Below are positions 50,863 to 62,235 of a stretch of 64,000 nt of DNA, one piece after another (position 1 is the stretch's first letter; each line of letters starts with the position of its first letter). Origin of the DNA: Gavia stellata (Eukaryota > Chordata > Aves > Gaviiformes > Gaviidae); assembly GCF_030936135.1 (NCBI RefSeq), contig NC_082595.1, positions 112,794,334 to 112,858,333 of the forward strand. Reading direction: 5' to 3'. The notes under the pieces were generated by a model. That model was not told the origin of the DNA. It searched no databases and worked only from the letters and a program-made list of their open reading frames with translations. The position numbers and the translations under genes are program-made.

Positions 50863-50964
50863 AAACTTTTATTCTGTTGCAAGTGGTATTTTTGCTCCAG
50901 AGTCAGGCAGCAGTTCCTCTGCTTGAAAGTGTTGATGAGAAATCATTGCAGCTGGTGTACAGAG
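50863..50964 (+). other. DTNB: Candidate unannotated cassette exon of DTNB (102 nt, in frame)
   Basis: The segment has a strong acceptor (GATTTTTTTTCCGCAG, ending 50862) and a strong donor (ACAGAG/GTATGT, GT 50965-50966). Its length is 102 nt, a multiple of three, and the intron it lies in is phase 1. Inserted there it reads open throughout: E-TFILLQVVFLLQSQAAVP, then LLESVDEKSLQLVYR, and restores Val237. It would place 34 mostly hydrophobic residues between the EF-hand-like module and the ZZ finger. I know of no such exon in mammalian DTNB. All support is from splice-site quality, symmetric phase and openness; it could be chance. Confidence 0.35.
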
Positions 50965-52486
50965 GTATGTGGCAAGCCACAGCAGGCTTAGCAGGTGGAG
51001 GAGATCAAGTCTGGGTTATGTCCCTACAGCAAAAGAAGTTAAGGGAGGCTTGGTGTTGGGGGCCTGACTGTGGGAAGGTAAAAACAGCAAATCTGAAGGA
51101 TAGAGGCAGTAGAAGGAATGAGCTTGGGGTTACTGGGACATGTGGTAGGAAAAGAAATGTTGAGGGAGGACACAGCTCTGAGTACAGATGTGCCCGCTAA
51201 GGAAAAAGCAAGCCAGAAGCTTTTATAGTTTAAAGTCTGAGAGAGGACATATGCAAGAGTTCATTGTCGCTATGGATCTGGGTTGAAGATCTCCTATTAA
51301 ATGGTCATTTTCAATATTTAAAAGGCAGAAGATGGAAGATGTGAAGCTTGTGCTGACAATGGCTACTGCTGTGGATTCTGTGACTAAATTAATATGAAGT
51401 TATTTTGTAAGGGTTTTGTATGTTTTAATATCTGCATATATTAAAAAAACCGTAAATTTTGTTGAAATAAATGCTTGTAGCAGGTTACAGGAATGCCTGT
51501 CACCTTTCAGTTGAAAACTTTTCCAGAACAGAGGCAAAACCATGAAAGAGACGGAGATCAATGCTGATTTAAAACAGGATCATCTTTTATTTGGGTATGG
51601 TGGTATGTTGTACTAATGCCTTCAGTCAGGTTTTTGTCAGCCTTACAAGCCAGCCAAAATCAATCCTCTGATTTGGAGGAAAGAGTTGAACACAAAGATT
51701 CTCTAGTTTTTATCCATTACTTGGTAACGAGCTACTGCTCCAAGTATATACTACTTTGAGATGTTGCCTCCGCTTCTGATCCTGACCAGTCGTTCCGTGC
51801 TGTGTGTAGGACTGCTCTGTTCCAGGACTGGCACGGTGGTAACTTCAGCACTGGATAGGGTAGGAATTGGCATCTCCCTATGGCGATCTTAGAGCTGAAA
51901 TCTGAGACATTCAGTTCCCAGACAAAATACTGGAGTTGTTTCATAGTGCTCCACAATTATTAAAAGGGTTTAAGTTTCAGACATTGATTTGGGCCCTTAA
52001 TGAATTTGGTACAGTCAGCTTTTAAATTTTAAGCTACAGCTGACACCTGTGTTTCAGCACTATGCAATTTCTTAGTGACAGGTTCTCACATCCAGTGTAA
52101 TCTAAAATCAGCAACCTTCACAAGAGGGAGAGTAACTCTGATACCCACCCGGATGCTGGAGCTTGCTTTACTAGGGTGGCTGCTGAAGGTCTCTCTACCG
52201 GATGAACCTCTGTTATGTTGTGATCTGATACTAAACTTGGGAGAACTGTGAAACCTTTCCACCTTTACTAGAACTAATGGTAGATAACCTCCCTGCTCAA
52301 GGTAAACTTCACTCTCTAGTGTTACAGTTTGGTTTTTTACTGCAGATGCTTTACTAGAGGTGCTGAACTGTTTCTTCAGAACAGATTTGCAAGGCTCTAA
52401 GTTGAGTATTCGGACGTGTATCAGATGATTCCTCAAGTGCAGATTCATGAGAACATGAGGTCTTAAAAATAATTTTGCCTGTCTCT

Positions 52487-53252
52487 TTCCTCATGAGCCT
52501 CACGCAGTTCAACACTGGGAAGTGCGAAGTCCAGCAGCTGGGAAGGAATAATCCCATGCACCAGTGCACACTGGGGGCTGACTGGCTGGAAAATAATTTG
52601 GCAGAAATGGACCTGGGGGTCCTGGTGGACACCAAGTTGAACATCAGCCAGCAATGCCATCTAGAGGCAAAAAAGGCCAACAGTGTCCTGGGCTGCATTG
52701 GGAAGAGCATAGCTAGCAGGTCGAGGGAGATGTTCATCGCCCTCCGTTCAGCACTGCTGAGACCAAATCCGGAATGCTGTGTCCGGTGCTGGCCTCTCCA
52801 GTACAAGGGAGACGTGGACTTACTGGAGCAAAGGGCCACAGAGATGCTTAAGGGACTGCAGCACCTGTGGTACGGGGATAGGCTGGGAGAGGTGGGACTG
52901 CTTAGCCTGGAGAGGAGAAGGCTCAGGGGGACCTTATCAATGTGTGCAAATAACCGGTGGGAAGCAGGAAAGAAGAGACAGCTACAGTCTTCTCAGTGGT
53001 ACCCAGTGGCAGGACAAGAGGCAATGGGCACAAATGGAATTACAGGAAATTCTGTTTAAACATAGGAAGAAGGGGTTTTTTTATTGTGAGGGCGGTCAGA
53101 CTCTGCATCAGGTTGCGGAGTCTCCATCCTTGGAGATACTCAGAACCTGACGGGGCAGGGGCCTGAGCAGCCTGCTCTGGATGACCCTGCTTTGAGCAGA
53201 TCTCCAGCGGTCCCTTCCAGCCTCAGCTAGCCAGTGATTTTGTGATTCTAGG
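52487..53252 (+). mobile_element. CR1 LINE copy, 3' third with terminus
   Basis: A 5'-truncated CR1 starts just after the RT core (AACACTGGGAAGTGCGAAGT) and runs through GGACCTGGGGGTCCTGGTGG, TAGCCTGGAGAGGAGAAGGC, CTCAGGGGGACC and GGCAATGGGCACAAATGG. It ends with CAGCGGTCCCTTCCAGCCTC and TTTTGTGATTCT. The frame 52475-53059 is the remaining ORF2 tail, shifted near 53060. It is in the same orientation as DTNB. Confidence 0.9.
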
Positions 53253-54649
53253 TATGATTGCGATGAAAATCCTCTTTAAATCATTCCCTGAAGTTCTCCT
53301 CTTCCACAGCCAGTCTGTCAAACAATATCTGATAAAATGGGCTCAGTCCCTAAAGATCCATCCTTTCAGTTTGTGTCTTTGCTGCTACTACCTTGAACAC
53401 ATTTCCTTGTCGTGTTTAGTAGTAGTCTTGTTCTGGAGTCAGCTGCTGATTTCCACTGCAAGTTAGTTTTCTCTGGACTGCACCTTGTCAGAGTGTAGTG
53501 CTTTTGTTCCCTAACCTTTCCTCCCAACCAGATGTTTGTCTCCTTCACAGCTTGTAAATATTCTCATTAATTACTCTGGCAATTACTGTTGAGTTACTTC
53601 AGAGGCACTTGAACACCTTGGTTGACACCTTTAAAAAAAAAAATAATAGTCCTGCAATTTCCTTGGTTGTCTTTTCAACTCTGATATAAGGAAAAGGCAA
53701 ATAAGCTCTGAACTGAGCTTTTTTTATTGGAGAAATCACATTTACAGGTAAAAAATAACATATCTTCTTTCTCAAGGCATCAAGTAAACTCCATGGATTG
53801 GTGGTATTGATCTAAACAAATAGGCCAGCACGTTATTTTGAGAGCCATCATCTCAATTTGCCGGCTAATATGCAGCATAATAACAGTAGGCTTTTGTGCA
53901 GGCATTCTAATCTGTTTAGTTATGCTTTTGCAGAAATAGGGTCCTTTGTAAAAGCCAGTGGATGAAGTCTGCAGGCTATGGTGGGTTTTTTTCCTCTCCC
54001 ATTTATAACAAAGGGAAAATATGGAAAAGAATATCTAGCTTATAAACGTGCCATGGCTGTTATCTTAAGCTTTTATTAACGTTTGTAGAAATACTTGGCT
54101 AGGTCATAGACTCTCTAGGGTGAGGATTGTATCTTACCTGAAAGACAACCATTTTAAAAAACTAAATGTGTGTGGTAGGGAGAATGCAGATCCTGTTTAG
54201 GAGTTCCCAATTAAAAAATGCTCCGTAACTTTTTTTTTATCCCTATCAGGTAGTTCTTCAGTCAGGTATTGTAACTCAAGCTTTGGCCACCTTCTGTGAC
54301 AAATAAATCTTTAACTTTCCCAGAAGATCAAAAATAATTTCAATAATTTCTGAAGGTGTTTGAGAATTTCTACTTTTCCTAAAATGACAAAACTTGTGTT
54401 TAGCAGCTGCTGAGCAGCCTCAGCTGGGGTAAATCTTTTACTTTTCACAGGGAAAGGTAGAGCCTCCCAGTGGAATTAATTTTCGACTTTCCTTTGAAAA
54501 AAGGAAAAAAAAAAAAAAGCTAAGAATCCACAGAATGGCAGTTATGATGCCATTTTTGGGTTTTGGCTTTTTCACATTTCTCGAAAGGAGGGAGGTGATT
54601 TCCTAGGAAGAAATGCCAGACATGCTGGTGCTTTCACAGAGGTGTTGAA

Positions 54650-54875
54650 GTGTATGGACCGTCTTTAAACTTCCCTGTAACAACGTTATTCCCCTTGCGG
54701 GAGGGTGAGCGGAGGTCGGCCGAGGTCTCGCTGGGTTGCTGCGGAGCTCTGACACCCCTCGGTGGTCTGTGTCCGATCTCTACCCCCTTTGCCGTCCCTC
54801 CCCTCCTCGCTCCCAGACAGGCAGGTCAGTGGCTGAGCGGTATTTTCAGTGTCTGGGTGGGCTGCGTTGCCATTT
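54650..54875 (+). promoter_or_regulatory. CpG-rich intronic patch followed by a splice donor (possible internal promoter)
   Basis: About fourteen CpG dinucleotides occur in 230 bp within an otherwise CpG-poor AT-rich intron. A plausible donor GGCAG/GTCAGT has GT at 54825-54826. This resembles a small internal promoter with a first exon that could splice to the ZZ exon at 62069. Short dystrobrevin isoforms exist, but this link is inference. It may also be the GC-rich residue of an unrecognised element. Confidence 0.25.
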
Positions 54876-57800
54876 CACTGCCTTTCCTGAAGCACAGGGG
54901 AAACCTCCTTTCCAGAAGCAGAATTGCCTTATTTTCACATTTTTCTTTCTTTCTGTGCTTCCCCAGGTCTCTGTGAATGCTAGCTTCTGTTAAGAAGTGT
55001 AATAAAATTTACAGACATACTCAGAATTATTTCAGAATTATCCTGACGGTGGTAAAGGAGTTCAGTGACAGAAACTCGTGCTTTCGATTCAGTCAGTCCT
55101 TTGCTGCCCGGAATGTATCACTGACATCCATCGAGAAACTACTCTCCCTTTTTTCCTTGTTGTGATTTTGACACAATGTTTCTGTGGTTACTCGAGAGCC
55201 AAAATTTTTTCAGTTTTTCCTTTAGAGGATCTGGACATTTTCATGGAGGTCTGCTTTGTCCTTGGGTTGTCAGTAGGTTAAAAAAAAAAAGATTTTAAGA
55301 AAAAAATGTGGCATTAAAATCTTCTATACCAGCAATAGGTAATTGCCTGCACTGCCCGAGGTGTAAATTGTCATTAAGGAAGACTCTTCTGATTGTGAAC
55401 TCTCGTCCTTAAAGACCAGTTGTAAACGATTTAAGTTGTCCAGACGATTGCTTTAAAGAAAAGAAAAGGAAGCTACAAAATGCTGTAGACATCATTATGA
55501 TTTGGAAGACTGATACCCCTCTAAGAGGCACAGTGCCACTTGTACATACGAGTGATGACAAACAGCTGGAAGCACGTTTCAAAAAGAAGCTTCTGCAAAG
55601 GTGTTTCGGTCCGTGCTGCCCTGGTATGTTAATTCCTGTCTGCGATAACTTGGGTAGTGTGAGTCAATAATTCTGTGCAGCGTTTTTACAGAGTACAGGA
55701 AGGTGTTAAGCTGCTACTCAGCAGAGTCTTTGCACAACTTAGGCTGGGTCTTGCGATACACTTGTGTCATTCCGTGCCCTGGTTAGAGCCATCCTCTGAC
55801 TTGGCACCTCGGAGTGTGTCTCACTGGTAGTGTTCTGTGAGTTTTTAAGCCCATCGTTTCTTTTCTGGATAAAAATTCTGCAATGCGCTTCAGTCTCTTC
55901 TGTTTTGCTGGTCCCTAAGCTTTCCAGTGGAATGTCGATTATTTTAAAAGGTTCTTCTACGTAGGCTGCTGTACAGCACGTGCCAGATTGCTTCTGTTCA
56001 TCATAACCTGCTGATGCCGTGGAAGTAGTCCCTCAGATCCACGTGGTCCACAGACCACAGGTATAAAGCTGTAAAGCAGTGTTCCACTGCAATGAGTGGA
56101 GCAGAATGTGTTTAGTCCCAGAGATTAGGTTTTGTTTAGAGATGTGCAGGGCCAGAGAGTATTTGGGTGTATTCACAACTGCTAATTTAGACCAAGGAGG
56201 TCAGGTTCCTGCTTTAGGCGATGGGAAGGTATAGACTCCTGCTCTAAACTGCCACCTAAGCAGGCCTCTCTTCATTGGTGGTTTTTTTTTTATTGCTGGC
56301 CTGTGTCCACTGGGACAAAACAAAATCTTGCAGCAGTATGTCTTGTTTACAGATGTAGCTATTAGTACCACATGTAAAAGAACACTACAATAAAAGTTTG
56401 TATTTATAGTCATGGCAAGTTCTTCAAAGCATTTCTCCTCCAACATTAATTCTGTCTTAGCCAGAGTTTTGAACAGTGGGGTTTTTTCCAGGTCTTCCTT
56501 GAAACATTTTTATGTGAAAAATGTTGAATTATTACATCTTCGTCATGCTTTAGCTTTCTACTTTTATTACCTCCTCTTTGATTTCTTTTCTTGCATTTGG
56601 CAGCTGTCATATTCTCGTTTTCCTTTAACTGCTAGTTTTTTAATGTCTTTGGGAATTTCTCCTACACACTTTAATAAAGATTCTGTTCTTTTCCCCAACT
56701 TATTTCTATCTACGTTTTGTTATTGATACCATTCTTCATACGGAAATACTCTGTCACATGTAAGCAGGCAACGTGGATATGCTTCTCAGTTCCAGACCAG
56801 CCTCTGGTCATTCCGTCCTGCATCTCTCTTACCTCTCTCATGTACCTTTAAAATTAGGATACTTTGAAACAACATGTGGGTCCAAAATATGGATCCACAA
56901 TTTTCCTCTAAAACTCTTCTTCATTATTTCATTTTAGCAATCTATCATTTATATTACTGTCATATTTTGGAAGCCCTAATCATATGTCTCCATGGGAAGG
57001 GCATTGTTCAGACAGAGCAAAGACTGGTTTTTGGCATCAGCAGTCAAAATATAAGATAAAATATGAATACACAGAGCCAGGGCAGTATATGGAGATTTCA
57101 AGACAAGGAGGAATATCGGATTTGGGGTTTGCAACGCAAAAATTGGCAGTGGAGTAACGATACCTACATTTGGGTGGGAGAGCGATAAGGGATTTTGACC
57201 AGAATGGCTTATGTGGAAATGTGAGAGGCAGAGGGATTTCTTCAGATCAGAACTGAAGGAGAGGGACATCAGACAGTAAGCATGCATTCAGTAAGCTTAG
57301 AGGCAAAAGGAACTTGGAGTTAGAGAAGAAAATATGGTCAATTTTTTTGCATCTTTGGAATCTGAAAACCAAAGTCATGTGTATAACTTGGTGTTGGAGA
57401 GCAAGGGGAGCAGACCAAAGAAAATAATAATAAAGAAGAAATGGCAATGAGGAGTCTGAGGTAAATCATGAGATGGCACAAGATCTTTGAATAAATTAGG
57501 GGCTTGTAGGAGAAAGCAAAGGAGAAGTGTCTGTGTGATAGAGGAGGGAGGAAGAGGAAAAGGAGAAAGGACACATCACGTTCTTCCAGTTTTCATTTGG
57601 AAGAATTTCCAAGCTTTCATGGGTGAGGTTAGTTTTGTGACAAGATTTCTCTCGAGGATACTCTGCAGTGCAGGAGCCTGAGCTGAGTTAGGGATGTTGG
57701 GGGGCGTCAGGTGGGATGGGAAGTAGGAAGATGTGTCCCATGGGGGCAGGACACTTGGGAGGGAATTGAAATACCGTGACAGTCACTGACTGTATCAGTT

Positions 57801-58665
57801 GAAAAAAAAGAAGGGAAGGCAAAAACATGCTGAATACAGATACATGATCGGGAGTCAGAAAAAGGAGGAGAAGCTGGACGTGGAATTGGGTTCATGGTCC
57901 AATCTCTCTGCCTGCTTCCTTCTCCTGCCCTTCCTGCACCTTCCATAGGGAACTGGTCTGTTGGCAGGAGTGAAGGGAGGAAGGAGCCGGTTGTCTCTCA
58001 AGGAAGACCCAGTAGGAAGTTTGAGTCTGGAGTACTGGCAGCCAGAAGAGGGAATGACTGAAGACTTGGATGCAGTGAAAGGTGGAAAGAAGCTTGAAAC
58101 TCCCACTCCCATATGTGGCAGGGAGCTTTGAGTAACGGGACACCTTTGAAAGAGAAGGTGTCTACAACAAAAAACGTTCAGCTCGCTGAGGCAGAGAAAA
58201 CGATGCATAGTATTTTGATTAGAACAAGTATTTCAGAGGCAGGAAGGGAAGAGTAGGAGGGAGAGAGGAAAAAAGGATCGGGGCATGAGGTGAACTCTTA
58301 CAGTCCATAGACAGGAGGGGTCATGGTGGTTCAAGTGCAACTTGGAGTTGGGCATGTCAATGATGTGAAAAACATCTTCGATTGACTGCTTCATGGCAAC
58401 TTCAATCCGGTTGGATTTATGCAAATGGGAGCATGGAAAGCAATCTGAACAGGAGAGAAGAGAAATAAGTTTTGCAACACAGTATTTTATGGCATTCAGA
58501 AATGAACAAAAAAATGGGAGAAGACCAATATCTGCATTTGATCATGACATACCACCTGCCAGTAAGCCAGGAAGGGGAAGACAGCAGGTTGGTACCGGAA
58601 GGAAGCATGCTGTTCCACTTCATTTATTTGTTTCCCATCCATAGCTAAACTTTGTCACTTTCAGA

Positions 58666-58735
58666 AAAAGAAAAAAAAAAAAACAGGAAAAAAACCCCAA
58701 ACCAAACAAAAAACCCCCACAAACAAACCAAAAAG
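58666..58735 (+). repeat. A-rich then A/C-rich low-complexity tract
   Basis: AAAAAGAAAAAAAAAAAACAGG is followed by AAACCCC, CCAAACAAAAAACCCCC and ACAAACAAACC units on the + strand. Confidence 0.85.
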
Positions 58736-59363
58736 TGCACTTCTTTGGTTTCTGTCTTGATGGCCAGATACCTTGCCCATGATCTAATAATCTCTAACAC
58801 TGATTGTTCTAATCTTCTCTTTACCAATCGTTTTTAGAGGATGCTTTCTGCAGTACATTGAGTGCTGTCACCATTATTATTTTGCTCCATGTTTTATTTT
58901 ATCAGAATGTTGTTATTGCTTTCCTAAATCAAGCATATCAAATTCAGGTTTTTGATTCTTTGGTTCAGGACTCTGTAGTACTTTTGTCCCCGTTTCATCA
59001 ATAGTAATCTCTTCTAAATGCACAGAGTCAGAGAAGATAAGGGACATTTTTGAGAAGGCGGGGAAGAGGAGACAAGATTGAGTGGTACGCAGGGGTAGAC
59101 GGAACGCGCTGCGATCAGCTGATACCAGTATTGGCTTTCATTAAGGTAGTGACCTAATGCTCTGGCGTAGCAGGGGACAGCAACCCTGCCACAAGCAGAA
59201 GGGATATTGTGGGAGAGTGCAGGGGCGGATGTGTGCAAAAAATAAAAAAGCTTTGGGAACCTGTGACTTCACCCATCTCTCTTTCCAAAGGCAAACTTGA
59301 ATATATGTAAACATTCTTGAAAGATTTGCCTCGCTGCTTCTTAAAATCCTCTGTCAAAAAGTT

Positions 59364-59397
59364 TCAACACCTCCTTGGACTCAACACCTCCTTGGAC
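59364..59397 (+). repeat. Perfect 17-bp tandem duplication
   Basis: TCAACACCTCCTTGGAC occurs twice back to back, without a mismatch, suggesting a recent slippage event. Confidence 0.9.
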
Positions 59398-59639
59398 TCG
59401 AAGCTGGGGTGAGATCAGTGTTTAAATATTCCTAGGGTGAGAAAGTTTTTTTCCTAATGTTCTAGCATGAGTGTTTTCTTATTGCAGTTTAAACCCTTAA
59501 GTACCTGGGGTTTGGCCACTGGCTCTGGAGAATGTATTGCTATTTTTGTAAGTACCTCTTGCATGTTTGATGGTACCTTCTCACAGCCTACTCCTAGCTG
59601 TCTTCTAGACTAGTTCAGACAATTCTTTTGCTTCCTCCT

Positions 59640-60280
59640 GTACGTATAATTAACCCACATCTTCCTTGAAATGCGATGCCCCAAATCAGACATTTTTGAT
59701 GATCGTTCAATATGTTTATGAAAAATACTGACCAGTGCATGACCTGGAATAAAGCCCTTTGCTCATTAGATCTTTCCGTTTTGACAATTAACTGCTCCCT
59801 GGTCTTTTTCCAATGAGAGTCACATCCAAGTTACAGTCCTTTCATCTATTGTGTATTTCCCTCTGTCATGAGAATATCATGGGAGACCAATTTTGTAAGA
59901 ATGACTGAAGTAAAATGAAGAATTGATGACATTTGATGCCTGTTTCCTATTTTCAAGGTCAATTACTCTGTCATGGGAAGACATTAGGTTGATTTGGCAA
60001 ATGTTGACAATAGCTCATTTCTCTGTTGTTCTTCAGGTGCTTACAGTACTTTGCTTTGTTATTTGTTCCAGTATGTACTGAACAAGTTAAAATAACATGA
60101 GAAGTCAGTAGTTACATATGTCTAATTTTACACCCTTTTAAGGATCATAATTGCAATTCTTGCAATGTCCCTTTTAAATCCCCTGCTAGTTTTCTCTTGT
60201 TCTGTTTTTCTGACTTTGTGAATATTTGAGTTATTCTTTTAACCATCACTAATAATTTGTCCCAGTTTTTACTTCTGTAG
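59640..60280 (-). mobile_element. Ancient L3/CR1-type LINE remnant (RT region)
   Basis: The + strand parallels the reverse complement of L3/CR1 RT sequence in consensus order: CTTCCTTGAAATGCGATGCC, ATGAAAAATACTGACCAGTG, GAGAATATCATGGGAGACCA, TCTGTCATGGGAAGACATTA, GTTGATTTGGCAAATG, TTATTTGTTCCAGTATG and ACCCTTTTAAGGATC. All frames are dead. The neighbouring pyrimidine-rich sequence to about 61400 may continue the same remnant. The assignment is by eye. Confidence 0.5.
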
Positions 60281-62068
60281 GCTTCCTTTTGAATTTTAGG
60301 TCATTGAGGAGCTCTTAATTTTAGCCACGTTGGTCTTGTACTACAGTCTGCTCATTTCTCTGCACTGAGATAGTTTATGCTTGTTTCTTTAGCATAATTT
60401 CTTTAAGGAACTGACAGTTCTTCTAACTCAGTTTTCCTGTTGAATTGTTTCTTCCTGTAGCTTACCTACTAATTCTCATGAGTTTACTGAAATGTGCTGC
60501 ATTGAAGTCATGTTCTCTCTCCTCTGTTTCCTGAAATTCACAAAATGACTCTGTTGGCATGTTGACTTAAGGTCACTTGTCATCTTTTTCAACCAGTTCT
60601 TTTCTACTGTTTAATACAAATTAGAAGTGTTTCTTTTCATTGCTTTCTCTGCCTTTTCTATTAAAAAAAAACAAAAAGTCACCAGTTCCTTTACAGTCCA
60701 TTCCCAATGGGCATTTGTGTACTGAAATCGCCTACCAATATCAAGTCCTTTGCTTTATACGGCGTTGCTACATGCCACAGTAAAGCATCATCCGCCTGAT
60801 CATCTTGGCTTAATTATCCATGGCATTCCTGACCAGGTGAATGCTCAAGTTGCCTTTGCTTTAATTGTCACCCATGTGTTTCCAACAGTTTTGACGTAGG
60901 CATCCACTCTTGAGGTATTGGGCACTTCTGCACTATTTAACTGGCCAAACCTTCCCATAGAAGCTGCATCTCTCTACCTTAACTGTATTGCCCTGTGCAG
61001 TATTGTACCAAGTCTCAGTTAGAACAGCTAAGTCATAATTTTTATCATAGATCAAAACTTCAGACTAATTATTTCACTTACATCTTTCAGTAGTTTATAA
61101 TAGACATATGTAAGAATTTCAGCTGACTGGCCAGTGAGCTGCTTTTTTCCTGTGGTCTTCTCCATAGCACAGTTATTTATACCTGTCTGTAATTACTTAT
61201 GCTCTACACCCACAGCAATGCTAAACTATTTGCTCCTGTAATTCACCTTCGTCCTTCCGTTCTATTTCCTGTGCCTCACTTTTTAAGATGCATTTCACAT
61301 AGTAGGATATCTCCTTTACCTCATTCTCGCATTCCTCTTTTGTTTATTCTGTAGACTTATCTCTTAAATGGAGCAAATCTGTGCTTGTTTGTTCATGGGT
61401 AGAAGAACAGGGAAGAAGCATTTTTTTTTTTAGCCTGCTTCCGATGGTGACTCTGCATGTCACACCTAATTAATTTTCCAGTTCTCCAAGATGTTAAGAT
61501 TTAGAGGTACGATGGGGATTTCTTCAGGTTAAGCTGTAGAGGTGCAAGAGGCAGCTCACAGTCGGGGAAGAGCGAGGGAAGTTCCTCGGTGAGAGGATTC
61601 AGAGCAGAAGCCTATTGTGGTGCTCTGAATTTCCCTCTTCTGTGAAATCTCTCTCAGCTGACTCTAGGGCAAAGTGATCTCCTTGGGCAGAAATTAACCT
61701 TTGTGAATATAGCCTTTCTGCTTTCCCTGTCCTCTCATATGTATTCTCAGTGTTGTTGGACTTTCGTGGAGACTTCTGGGTCTGAGTGTATCTGAGGAGG
61801 GAGAGATCTAAAGAAGAAATACTGAACTTGTCAGATAGAACTGCTATGTTACCATCAACTGAAATTTACGGTTAATCTTACCAAAATAACTTGCTCTGCA
61901 CTCAAAATCCATGACTGCCCAGAGTAACAAGTTGGTTTAGTGGTTAAGAACCTGGGGGGATGTTTGGAAGCTCCAATGAAATTTGATGGTGGAGGTTTTC
62001 CTGAAGTTCGCTTATTACTTTTCTTTTTTTTTTTCTCCCCCCCCTCCTCCTTCCCCATCTCCACCAAG

Positions 62069-62235
62069 TCTTCCATCCCGTGGAATGTTCGTATTGCCGG
62101 TGTGAGAGCATGATGGGTTTCCGGTACCGATGCCAGCAGTGCCACAACTACCAGCTCTGTCAAAACTGTTTTTGGCGTGGCCATGCAAATGGTCCTCATA
62201 GCAACCAGCATCAGATGAAGGAGCATTCCTCTTGG
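62069..62235 (+). CDS. DTNB: Beta-dystrobrevin, coding exon 7 (residues 237-292, ZZ zinc finger)
   Basis: A 167-nt exon runs from acceptor CACCAAG (ends 62068) to donor TCTTGG/GTAACT (GT 62236-62237), ending in phase 0. With the preceding G it encodes [20 protein letters not shown], then [20 protein letters not shown] and [16 protein letters not shown]. This is the complete ZZ-type zinc finger. Expected zinc ligands are Cys243, Cys246, Cys258, Cys261, Cys267, Cys270, His280 and His284, all present. In dystrophin-family proteins this module cooperates with the EF-hand region in partner binding. QNCFWRGHA and KEHSSW match DTNB (alpha: QDCFWRGHA, KEYTSW). The next expected exon (SPAKKL...) is not in the window. 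Confidence 0.97.

Larger units (their letters stand above)
48659..62068 (+). other. DTNB: DTNB intron c6-c7
   Basis: This is a 13.4-kb phase-1 intron. The acceptor side has a very long pyrimidine tract (62014-62064) but ends AAG. It contains a candidate cassette exon (50863-50964), a plus-strand CR1 (about 52487-53252), a CpG-rich patch with a donor (54650-54875), a purine-biased block (about 57280-58340), an A/C tract (58666-58735), a 17-bp tandem duplication (59364-59397) and an ancient minus-strand LINE remnant (about 59640-60280). The rest is featureless to me. Confidence 0.85.

Noticed and set aside
57855..58208. Cluster of minus-strand open frames (79-117 codons)
   Set aside because: The + strand is purine-rich here, which lowers stop frequency on the minus strand. 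The frames overlap each other and have no domain.
18446..62235. Assignment of the gene to alpha-dystrobrevin (DTNA)
   Set aside because: Paralogue-diagnostic residues in every exon match the beta form (for example [40 protein letters not shown]).
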